The position numbers were made by a program, and so were the translations under genes. Shown here piece after piece: positions 1-6,469 of a stretch of DNA of 30,022 bases (position 1 is its first letter; each line of letters starts with the position of its first letter). The DNA is from a virus. The notes under the pieces were generated by a model that was not told the origin of the DNA, ran no database searches, and saw nothing but the letters and a program-made list of their open reading frames with translations. The stretch lies in IMG/VR virus record IMGVR_UViG_3300041402_000316, positions 1 to 30,022 of that record. One strand, given 5' to 3'.

Positions 1-162
1 CTCGAAGATCTCGCCGTCGTAATCTACGAACCCGGCGGGCATCTGAGCGGCGGGAATATCTTCGGGCTTAAGATTCTCTTGCGGAACGAACTTGATCCCC
101 GTCGCCCGGAGAACCTTCTCGACGTTCTTAAATATGCTTAAAACAGTATCAACGCTCGCCAC
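1..162 (-). CDS. Unknown neck/tail-region protein (N-terminal part only)
   Basis: Only the first 54 codons lie in the window; the gene continues past the left edge. I place the start at the GTG at 162, which has GGGGGTAA just upstream and begins 3 nt after the stop of the preceding gene, so the two are probably translationally coupled. The peptide opens with VASVDTVLSIFKNVEKVL, likely a helix, followed by a Pro/Gly-rich part. I recognise no family. Its place after the gp10-like and adaptor-like genes suggests a head-tail joining or tail completion role, which is inference from gene order only. Confidence 0.6.
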   Translation of the reverse strand, partial: MASVDTVLSIFKNVEKVLRATGIKFVPQENLKPEDIPAAQMPAGFVDYDGEIFE

Positions 163-165
163 AAC

Positions 166-1050
166 TTACCCCCGTATCAGTTTCACGCCGCCCATGCTCT
201 CGGACTCTTCCGCGCCGGATATAAAACCATCTTGCGAGAAGTCATATTTAAACGTAAGGCTTCCGAAAGAATTCTCGAACTGCTCTTGATAGTCTTTCCA
301 GAGATCCCAAAAGATCGAATCCCGATCGGTTGCGAGTCCCTTACAAATCTCCGCGACGGCAAGCAAGACGTGGGGCTCGTAAAGATCGGCGGCGTCGAGT
401 ACCAGAAACGGCCTCTTGCCTTTATCCCGAATCTTCTTTTTGATCTTATCGAAAGCATTTTCAATCTCGCGCAAGAAAGAACGGCGGAGAATATAATCAT
501 CCGTTCCGGCGTCCGAAGCGAAAGCGTTAAAAGTAACGACGCCCGTCGCCTGATCAAAGTCGGTAATTTCGCGCTCGTCGTCCTGTGTTGCAGAGTACGC
601 CATTCCGCCTGTCCAGTAATTATCGATAAACTGTTGCAACGCGAGATCCGTCATGGTCGTGGTCGAGCCCGCCGTTGACGTCCCTGCATACGATCGACCG
701 TTCTTTGCGAGAAGCGGGAGCTCCCGGATAAGATCGTCGTCGGTGATTACCATTTCAAGCTTCGAGAGTACGACGTCGTAAAAGAATACGCGATCGTAAT
801 CCGTCCCGTCGAGAGTGAAGGTCACGACGACTTTATAGTTCTCGTCGGGAATGTCGTTGTTGTCTGCCGATAAAGCATAAGAAAGCATTCCGTCGGCGTT
901 GACCGTCACGGTTACGCCGTCAAGGAACTTTGTCGTCTGCCCCGGCTTATAGACGTCCATCGTTGCGGCGGACGGAACGGCGATCAAGTTGTCTTGATAG
1001 ACATAGACCTTAAATGTACCACCGACGTCTGCGAGTATTTCCTGTTTCAT
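166..1050 (-). CDS. Putative head-tail adaptor with N-terminal beta domain
   Basis: This 294-residue protein starts at ATG 1050, behind GGAGGGCGGCAAA, and overlaps the preceding gene by ATGA. The first ~95 residues look beta-rich (alternating hydrophobics, Gly/Asp turns), like a small beta-sandwich. The rest is helical. It includes a basic segment around FDKIKKKIRDKGKRPF and a helix pair around LYEPHVLLAVAEICKGLA and FWDLWKDYQEQFENSF, the layout seen in gp6-like head-tail connectors. The family assignment is tentative and rests on this layout and on position beside an HK97-gp10-like gene. The beta domain could be a decoration or docking module. Confidence 0.55.
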   Translation of the reverse strand: MKQEILADVGGTFKVYVYQDNLIAVPSAATMDVYKPGQTTKFLDGVTVTVNADGMLSYALSADNNDIPDENYKVVVTFTLDGTDYDRVFFYDVVLSKLEMVITDDDLIRELPLLAKNGRSYAGTSTAGSTTTMTDLALQQFIDNYWTGGMAYSATQDDEREITDFDQATGVVTFNAFASDAGTDDYILRRSFLREIENAFDKIKKKIRDKGKRPFLVLDAADLYEPHVLLAVAEICKGLATDRDSIFWDLWKDYQEQFENSFGSLTFKYDFSQDGFISGAEESESMGGVKLIRG

Positions 1051-1487
1051 TTTGCCGCCCTCCGTATCATGTCAACAAAGATTTTGCGGGCATCGGCTCG
1101 ATCGTCCCGGCTTACACCGAAGAACTCGCGCCCCCCCTCTTCGTGAATAAAGATCGCTTTCTTTCTCTCTTCGGCGCGACTAAAAGTAATGTGTGCCACG
1201 CCCCCGCCTTTCCTTGCAACCGTCATGGAGTTTAGCATGTGACGATTGAACTGTAGATCCACTTTCGCGGTCTGCCGCCCTGCGGCTTCCCTGACGGCCT
1301 TATACTTTTTCGAGTACGGCTTAAACGTCTTTCCCTTGTAATCGACGCCCCGGTTCGTTCGCCTCTGAATATTTTCTTTTATCTTCGTCGCCGCAAGAGC
1401 CGTCGCTTTATCGAGATCGATGTCTTTTACGATCTGCTTAAAGCGAAGCGAAAGAGCTTTCGTACCCTGTATCGTCCCCTTTATCAT
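1047..1487 (-). CDS. HK97 gp10-like / virion morphogenesis protein
   Basis: 146 residues. The order of features matches the gp10/virion-morphogenesis families: an N-terminal helix, the segment FKPYSKKYKAVREAAGR, a VDL...MLNSM strand-helix, then AIFIHEEGG and a terminal FFGVSRDD followed by a basic helix. These proteins sit at the head-tail interface and help join or complete the tail. The ATG at 1487 is preceded by AGGGGTCGAGC. The gene overlaps the end of the upstream gene by 50 nt, which is long for this genome, but no later start has a better ribosome site. Confidence 0.75.
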   Translation of the reverse strand: MIKGTIQGTKALSLRFKQIVKDIDLDKATALAATKIKENIQRRTNRGVDYKGKTFKPYSKKYKAVREAAGRQTAKVDLQFNRHMLNSMTVARKGGGVAHITFSRAEERKKAIFIHEEGGREFFGVSRDDRADARKIFVDMIRRAAK

Positions 1488-2139
1488 GCTCGACCCCTGT
1501 AAGGTTTAAGTAATCGATCCCCCGGAGCTTTGAATCCCGACTTAAGTTAAAGAGCTTCACGCCTTGCGCCCTGTATGTCTCGAACGCTCTTTCAAAGAAG
1601 TTGATCGTTGCGGCAAGCTCGCACTCTTTTGACGGATGCATAATGTGCGAACAATCTGTTTCGCCGTTTGCCATACCTGCCGCGACAATCGGATCTGTCA
1701 TATCGGGAATATGATTTTTGTCGAAGTAATAAGACGAGCACCCTTTAAAATGGTGACGGTCTTTACCCGGCTTAAGATCGATCCCGACAATATAGATCTC
1801 CGCCGCTCCGAGTTGATAAGCGACGGTAAGCATCGTCGTTGCAACAGTCCCCCGGAGAGAGACAAGCCCTGTCCGTTCTGCGTCCACGCCGATCGACGGC
1901 GACCGGAACTGAATGTTTACTTGAGTCATGCCTTTAATATCGTGGAGTAGATTTTTCTCTTCGTGAATGTTTAAATAATAATCGGGGATAAATCTGTCGA
2001 GAATATCATTGCATCCGATTGTTACCCCGTCCCACTCTTCGAAGAACTCGATCGGGAAGTCGTCAATGGAACAACCCGTCCCGCAAATAAGAAACTTCTC
2101 GCCATCATGTTTCCCGATCAAGTCTTGAAGATCTGTCAT
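1438..2139 (-). CDS. GT42/DUF115-like glycosyltransferase-fold protein
   Basis: 233 residues. It resembles the fold shared by GT42 sialyltransferases and DUF115/MptE-like proteins: FLICGTGCSID at 16-26 (phosphate/nucleotide loop), IGCND at 41-45, SLRGTVATTMLTVAYQLG at 93-110, EIYIVGIDL at 113-121, a His-rich segment SHIMHPSK at 163-170 and VKLFNLSRDSKL near 193-204. In GT42 enzymes the matching positions bind the CMP-sugar and carry a catalytic histidine. Here H164 and H167 are candidates. It lies inside the head operon (ATGA overlap with the gene before, 50 nt overlap with the gp10-like gene) but is not an expected structural protein. It could modify a virion protein or host surface sugar, or be a moron. 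The substrate is unknown. Confidence 0.6.
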   Translation of the reverse strand: MTDLQDLIGKHDGEKFLICGTGCSIDDFPIEFFEEWDGVTIGCNDILDRFIPDYYLNIHEEKNLLHDIKGMTQVNIQFRSPSIGVDAERTGLVSLRGTVATTMLTVAYQLGAAEIYIVGIDLKPGKDRHHFKGCSSYYFDKNHIPDMTDPIVAAGMANGETDCSHIMHPSKECELAATINFFERAFETYRAQGVKLFNLSRDSKLRGIDYLNLTGVEHDKGDDTGYESSFASL

Positions 2140-2321
2140 GCCCTCGCCATCCTTTCTTTCGCCTGTGCCGTCTCGATCGTCCGCCTGACTTCGACTTCAC
2201 ATTCGCGGATCTCTTTCGCCGTAAGTAAGCGACCGAGATTTTTCTCGGCACTTCGCCGGACGCGGGCGAGCATACCGTGGAACACTTTCCTTCCGTGTTT
2301 ACTGCCTAACCCGTTCCCCAT
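2136..2321 (-). CDS. Small basic helical protein, unknown
   Basis: 61 residues from ATG 2321 to a TGA that overlaps the next start (ATGA at 2136-2139). It is rich in Arg, Lys, Glu and Ala (for example MLARVRRSAEKNLGRLL and ECEVEVRRTIETAQAKERM) and is predicted to be almost wholly helical. No family is recognised. It lies between the post-capsid gene and the GT42-like gene in the head operon, so it is probably a minor virion or assembly factor, but the sequence gives no direct evidence of role. Confidence 0.6.
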   Translation of the reverse strand: MGNGLGSKHGRKVFHGMLARVRRSAEKNLGRLLTAKEIRECEVEVRRTIETAQAKERMARA

Positions 2322-2324
2322 GCC

Positions 2325-2777
2325 TTACCCCTTCCGTTTTTTCGCGCTCTTGGACGTTGTGACGCCCGGAACTTCAACGGGATCGTTATACGTTGCGAGA
2401 GCGGCCTCGGCCTCTTCGTCGATCGTCGCTACTGGCATAAGCTTGACGAGCCCTTCGTTGCGCTTCTCTGCCGCCTTCGCGTCTTTAGGCGCGACAAGGA
2501 ATTCGGCGGGTATAATCTTGTGACCCTTTGTCATAGCCTCTTTTAACTGGATCATCGTCTTGCAAGCATAGCTCCGGGGAGTGCCGTCTTTCATGGTAAG
2601 CCCGGAGAGAACCCAAACGGCGCGCGGCTTTCCGTTGCCGTCCCGAAAGGGAACATTGTCTTGCCCGGCGCGAACGTTTGCTTGCATACCTATTCCACCA
2701 CGCCCGTCAACCTGTATAACCTCGTAACCGAGAGATTCCACTTTTGCCGCTATTGCCTGGCTTGCCTGTACTTCCAT
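2325..2777 (-). CDS. Unknown structural-region protein after the capsid gene
   Basis: 150 residues from ATG 2777, chosen because AAAGGGCGACAAA precedes it, nearly the same leader as another gene in this operon (GGAGGGCGGCAAA at 1050). An in-frame GTG at 2831 would add 18 basic residues but has its G-run too close. The product has a short helix, a Gly-rich segment (VDGRGGIGMQANVRAGQ), a beta stretch ending SYACKTMIQLKEAM, a helical part and a Lys/Arg-rich tail (SAKKRKG). It is the first gene after the capsid terminator. Genes in this position often encode head decoration or completion proteins, but I see no diagnostic motif. Confidence 0.6.
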   Translation of the reverse strand: MEVQASQAIAAKVESLGYEVIQVDGRGGIGMQANVRAGQDNVPFRDGNGKPRAVWVLSGLTMKDGTPRSYACKTMIQLKEAMTKGHKIIPAEFLVAPKDAKAAEKRNEGLVKLMPVATIDEEAEAALATYNDPVEVPGVTTSKSAKKRKG

Positions 2778-2835
2778 TTTGTCGCCCTTTCTTCTTTGTG
2801 GTTTATTAGATCTGCCCTTGTACGCTTTCACCCTT

Positions 2836-2871
2836 TAAAAAGTGGGGACGGAACGGAAGGGCAACCGCCCC
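2836..2871 (-). terminator. Rho-independent-like terminator after the capsid gene
   Basis: On the minus strand GGGGCGG pairs with CCGTCCCC (7 bp with one bulged T; 13-nt loop) and is followed by ACTTTTT. It starts about 35 nt after the capsid stop codon. Just before it, at 2885-2896, lies a perfect 12-nt palindrome, TCTCGCGCGAGA. The bulge and the short T-run make it moderate in strength, so it may allow read-through into the downstream connector genes. Confidence 0.5.
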
Positions 2872-2904
2872 GCCCCCTCTCGAATCTCGCGCGAGAATCA
2901 AGGC

Positions 2905-3948
2905 TTATTCGTGATCGGTTATCACTGACACGCCACCTGCGGCGGCAGTATTAACACAACCCTGCCCGTAAACCGCCGTAACGACGATCTCCGTAGCCCT
3001 GAGACTTGCGTCCCTCTGAAACTCCGTCCTTGCGCCCTCTTTCAACACGAAAGCAAGACCTGCCGTCTGTCCGGCGGGCATGATAACACCCTGACGGTCG
3101 GCGTTCGTATTAACCGAAGCACAATTCGTGGAGCGGAAAAGATCGACGCCATGAACCTCTTTGAGTGCGCCGAGACTCTGACCGAACACAGAAGGATTCC
3201 CCCAAATAGATCCGGTGCTTGCGGAAATCTCTTTCCTCAAGTCGTCCAACTGTATCGGGTGGAGTACAGCGACAAGATTATCGCCGATGTAATTCCCATT
3301 CTCTAACTCGTAAATTGAGTCGAGAACGTTGTCGGCTGTCATATTGACCCCGGTCGAACCAACGGAAACTCCGAAGCTCGAAGCCGCCGCAAGAACATCG
3401 AGATCGATCTTGTTCGCGAGAGCCTTTCCAAGCTGTGTCGCGTACTGATCGAGCGTCGTTGCGGAAGCACCGAGAAGAACGTCCGTTACCGTGATCATAA
3501 TACCCGCCTCGTCTGCGGTTATCGGGACAGACGTTGCGTTCATTGCGGCATTTGCGGCGTCCGTTCCTTCGGTAAGATCCGTCGCCGTCATAAGAGGCCA
3601 CTTAGGGAACTCTTCTGTCAACGTCGCCTCTGCCGAAATATCGGCCACATTTACAAGCGCGGGCATTATCGCCTCGGCATAAGCCGCTTCGATTATCAAT
3701 CGCGAAACAATCTCGGCGGCGACAAACTCGCCCACCGATCCCGCGTCGCTCGTAACCTCGTCAGCCGCACCCGCAATGTGAGGCGTCAAAGAACCGTCAG
3801 AGAAGAGATAAGAGAAAGCCCCCCTCGTTCCGTTCTTTACCGTCCCGACAATGTAAGGCACGCCGTCGCTCTTCACCTTGAAGAGATCTTCGATCCTGTA
3901 GACTATCGCCATGACAAAGGCGATTACTTTCCAAAGTTTGAAATTCAT
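2905..3948 (-). CDS. Major capsid protein (HK97-fold type)
   Basis: 347 residues, start ATG 3948 behind AGAGGTATTAAG. Residues ~70-130 have the layout typical of HK97-fold capsid proteins: EFVAAEIVSRLIIEAAYAEA, a beta arm, FPKWPLMTATDLTEGTD, SVPITADEAGIMITVTDVLL, then the long spine-like helix ATQLGKALANKIDLDVLAAA. Later come LVAVLHPIQLDDLRKEI, a Gly-rich loop, and a C-terminal beta part ending in a Gly/Ala-rich tail. The first ~65 residues precede this core and carry IVG (33-35) and FSYLFSDGSLTPHIAG (45-60), a motif also found at the N-terminus of the upstream scaffold-like gene. The order portal, MuF, scaffold, capsid supports the call. Confidence 0.85.
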   Translation of the reverse strand: MNFKLWKVIAFVMAIVYRIEDLFKVKSDGVPYIVGTVKNGTRGAFSYLFSDGSLTPHIAGAADEVTSDAGSVGEFVAAEIVSRLIIEAAYAEAIMPALVNVADISAEATLTEEFPKWPLMTATDLTEGTDAANAAMNATSVPITADEAGIMITVTDVLLGASATTLDQYATQLGKALANKIDLDVLAAASSFGVSVGSTGVNMTADNVLDSIYELENGNYIGDNLVAVLHPIQLDDLRKEISASTGSIWGNPSVFGQSLGALKEVHGVDLFRSTNCASVNTNADRQGVIMPAGQTAGLAFVLKEGARTEFQRDASLRATEIVVTAVYGQGCVNTAAAGGVSVITDHE

Positions 3949-3983
3949 CTTAATACCTCTTTTCGCTTAAGAGAGATAAGCCG

Positions 3984-4958
3984 TTAATCGGCCTTTTTAT
4001 ACTTCGCCATTCTCTTCTCTGCGAAACGGTTCGTTTTCTTTGCGAACTTGAAGTTGAGTCCCGGACGAGAACTCGACGGAATAGAAACGCCCCTGTCCCT
4101 TAATGCCTGAAACTCTTCGTCGGACATGCTGTTCACATCGCCCGGCTTGAGATTCGCAATTCCGTCGCCGCCGCCGTCGCCGTTAAACATCGACCCGCCG
4201 CCGCCTGAACCGCCTTTCGAAGAAGCATTAATAAAATGAGCGTTACCTTTGTCGGAAAGAAAGCTTTCAACAAGCCCCTTAACCGACATCTCTGTTCCGT
4301 CTGTGTTAATCCGCGCAACTCCGTCCGCGCTTTGAACCTGAACAGATCCATCGTCGGCGATCTTGAGAGAAGGAAAGAGCAACGACGCAATCTGTCCGGC
4401 ATTACGAACGTTGTAATTCAGGATCGTTTCTTTAAGATCCGTCCTTACCTTATCTTTCCGACTCGTCACTTTATCGGCTTCAAGGACTTTGATCCGAGCT
4501 TGAGAAGCTTCCCAATCTTTGGAATCAATATGCACCCCCTTGCCACCTTTGTCGCCGCCGTCACCTGCTCCCGGATTTTTCCCGCCCTTCAATACGTCAA
4601 CGTCCGACCTGAGCCCGGCGATGATTTCAGCACTCGCCTTGCTCGCGGATTCCATGTCCGTTTTATGCCTCGCGGACATTCTACCGAATGCGCTGTCGAT
4701 TGCCGCCTGTTGAAGATCGTTAAATTCCGCTTTCGCACCCGTACCCGCGCCGCCACCGTCGCCGCCGCCTGAGCCGTCGCCCGCATCGCCTCCGTCGTCA
4801 CCATCCTTGCCCCCGGCAATATGGGGAACATAAGACCCGTCGTCAAAGAGATAGAACATTCTCTTGTACTTCGCGCCCGGTGAAGCAACGTTGTATCTCC
4901 CGACGATTTTAGGTGTCGTCGTCCCACGCCCCGTTTTAAGTTCGTCAACCTGTAACAT
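3984..4958 (-). CDS. Capsid scaffolding protein
   Basis: 324 residues from ATG 4958, preferred because AAAGGGGGCTTAC is just upstream; an ATG at 4979 has no ribosome site. The gene immediately precedes the capsid gene. Layout: an N-terminal module with IVG (18-20) and MFYLFDDGSYVPHIAG (34-49); a Gly/Asp low-complexity linker; a helical, charged middle likely to form coiled coils (two stretches split by a Gly-rich linker); a folded-looking part (ILNYNVRNAGQIASLLFPSL); a Gly/Ser linker; and a basic C-terminal helix (FAEKRMAKYKKAD). Acidic helical bodies with basic tails are typical of scaffolds, whose tails bind the capsid protein. No protease domain is evident. Confidence 0.75.
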   Translation of the reverse strand: MLQVDELKTGRGTTTPKIVGRYNVASPGAKYKRMFYLFDDGSYVPHIAGGKDGDDGGDAGDGSGGGDGGGAGTGAKAEFNDLQQAAIDSAFGRMSARHKTDMESASKASAEIIAGLRSDVDVLKGGKNPGAGDGGDKGGKGVHIDSKDWEASQARIKVLEADKVTSRKDKVRTDLKETILNYNVRNAGQIASLLFPSLKIADDGSVQVQSADGVARINTDGTEMSVKGLVESFLSDKGNAHFINASSKGGSGGGGSMFNGDGGGDGIANLKPGDVNSMSDEEFQALRDRGVSIPSSSRPGLNFKFAKKTNRFAEKRMAKYKKAD

Positions 4959-5030
4959 GTAAGCCCCCTTTGCAAGCATTATCCATGCAAGCGTTTATTG
5001 TTGTTACGGAAAAAAGTCCCGCGCGCCCCT

Positions 5031-5327
5031 TTAAATTAACCTCTTCCGCTCGCCGTTTAGTATAGCCGCGACTCGCTTCGGATCTAACAAAGCCCTTATT
5101 ACCTTCGCGCAAACTATCGCCTTGTCGTCCCCCGACAACTTACTCCACATCGAGATCGGGATCTCCCGGAAGATCGCTTCCATCGCTTTCCGCATAAGAA
5201 AGTCGCGCGTCCGCTTTTGCTTCGCCGACATGGTATCGACCCCGAACGTTGTTGTCTTTGCGCCCGGAACGTTTCCGATACAAATCCCGCCGCTCTGTGT
5301 TCTCCGCTTTTGTGCGTTACGTCTCAT
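5031..5327 (-). CDS. Small basic protein in the head operon, unknown
   Basis: 98 residues, ATG 5327 with GAGGGGGCAAATA upstream, overlapping the previous gene by 11 nt. The N-terminus is very basic (MRRNAQKRRTQ). A helical part follows (RDFLMRKAMEAIFREIP and DDKAIVCAKVIRALLDPKR). I recognise no family. It sits between a Cys-rich mini-protein and the scaffold gene. Between its stop and the scaffold start there is a 72-nt gap with a duplicated GCTTGCA and no clear promoter. Confidence 0.6.
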   Translation of the reverse strand: MRRNAQKRRTQSGGICIGNVPGAKTTTFGVDTMSAKQKRTRDFLMRKAMEAIFREIPISMWSKLSGDDKAIVCAKVIRALLDPKRVAAILNGERKRLI

Positions 5328-5478
5328 TATTTGCCCCCTCTTGTTCCGTAGTTAACGTTCTGGTGTCTATAAGACCTGAACCGTCGCATTCCTTGCAGAG
5401 AACTAAATAATTAACGTCGGCAAAGCCGTTGCCCCCGCAAGCGAAACAAACTTCGAAATCCCTTGCTTCCTGATCCAT
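5317..5478 (-). CDS. DnaJ-type zinc mini-protein
   Basis: 53 residues from ATG 5478, which has GGGGGGCGCGTA upstream and overlaps the MuF-like stop by one base (TAATG). The open frame extends further upstream, but only inside the MuF gene. The core is two CxxCxGxG knuckles, CFACGGNG and CKECDGSG, nine residues apart, the half-module found in DnaJ zinc domains and many phage mini-proteins. It should bind one zinc ion. Its position between MuF-like and scaffold genes suggests a structural or assembly helper, but the function is unknown. Confidence 0.7.
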   Translation of the reverse strand: MDQEARDFEVCFACGGNGFADVNYLVLCKECDGSGLIDTRTLTTEQEGANNET

Positions 5479-6293
5479 TACGCGCCCCCCGGAACTGCGA
5501 CGAGTTGATGCCCGCATTGATACCCGCCGCGATTGATAAAAAAGTCGCCCTCTCGCTTGCCCTGCCAATCTCCCGAACCGATATTGTTCCACTCTTCCCG
5601 CGTCCGCGTCTCTCCGGCGTAAGCCCGGCAGAAGTCCCGCGTCCCCTTGACGGTCGAGCCGAAGTAAAGAAAGTTCTCGATTTCGAGATCGTCGGCTTTC
5701 TTTTGATTAAGCGTTGCGTCGAAAGACATAAGCGAATCATGCACCAACTGCCCGGAGTGTACCGCCATCGGGACGCCCCGCATGTCCTCGATCCCGACAA
5801 GTGAATTGCGAACACCGTCCACCAGATCTGCGAACCGCCCCCCGGCGAGCGTGGTCTTGTATATCTGATCTGCAAGCTCCTGTTGGAAGCGCGCCGCGAG
5901 CACTTCGTATTGAGTAAACGACCCGGCCTTAAGTGCGCGAATGACTTCGATGTCAACGTCAGTAAAGACGATCGGCAAGTCAAGCGTCTTGTAATATGCC
6001 GAGATTCCTTGTGCCGCCTCGTTGTACCCGGTAAGCGACGGCCTGATAAAACCGTCCCGATACTCGCGGGCGAAGATCTCGGTTAATGCTGTTTGTGTCC
6101 TGACGGCGAACTGAGCGTTGACCTGTTCGGAAAGTAAGAGTCCGCCCTTCGTCTTGGCGTCACTCAAGAGATCCATAACGTCGCGCTCGATATTGCGGAT
6201 CGCCCGGATAGATCTCGATTGATGCGTTGAGATCAAGCCTTGAAGAACCGCGTCTTTCGTCGTTGCCGCATTTATGATGTCGCGTCTTGCCAC
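5478..6293 (-). CDS. MuF-like head morphogenesis protein
   Basis: 271 residues. The N-terminal two thirds are helical (for example NIERDVMDLLSDAKTKGG and VIRALKAGSFTQYEVLAARFQQELADQI), and the C-terminus has the hallmark segments of the Mu gpF/SPP1 gp7 minor head family: FLYFGSTVKGTRDFCRAYAG, TREEWNNIG and a terminal RGGYQCGHQLVAV. These proteins bind the portal and are packaged in the head. It lies directly after the portal gene and an intervening zinc mini-protein, as expected. Cys216, Cys260 and His262 could contribute to a metal site, as in other family members. Confidence 0.8.
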   Translation of the reverse strand: MARRDIINAATTKDAVLQGLISTHQSRSIRAIRNIERDVMDLLSDAKTKGGLLLSEQVNAQFAVRTQTALTEIFAREYRDGFIRPSLTGYNEAAQGISAYYKTLDLPIVFTDVDIEVIRALKAGSFTQYEVLAARFQQELADQIYKTTLAGGRFADLVDGVRNSLVGIEDMRGVPMAVHSGQLVHDSLMSFDATLNQKKADDLEIENFLYFGSTVKGTRDFCRAYAGETRTREEWNNIGSGDWQGKREGDFFINRGGYQCGHQLVAVPGGA

Positions 6294-6469
6294 TTAACTT
6301 CGCCTTTCTGGTTCTGAAAAGCTGAAAAACGATAACAGTATTGTCGATACCATGTTCGGCATTCTTCGCAACGCTCAACGCCCGTTTTTTTTACGCTGAA
6401 ACTTAAAGCATTTCGACGGCAACCACAAACCCCACAATAAACATATTCGGTTTTATTCTTGCTCGCCAT
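6272..6469 (-). CDS. Zinc-knuckle mini-protein between portal and MuF genes
   Basis: 65 residues from ATG 6469 (GGGCGAAGAGA upstream), overlapping the portal end by 17 nt and the MuF start by 22 nt. It contains YCGVCGCRRNALSF and, 14 residues later, CEECRTWYRQYC: two Cys pairs expected to bind zinc, with aromatic and basic residues around them. Fold similarity to Com-like zinc fingers was considered but the match is poor. Overlap at both ends and lack of frame disruption support a real gene. Confidence 0.65.
   Translation of the reverse strand: MASKNKTEYVYCGVCGCRRNALSFSVKKTGVERCEECRTWYRQYCYRFSAFQNQKGEVKWQDATS

Noticed and set aside
5411-5983. A 190-codon minus-strand frame inside the MuF-like gene
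   Set aside because: Ser/Arg-rich, out of frame with the MuF-like gene that has family motifs; no start site.
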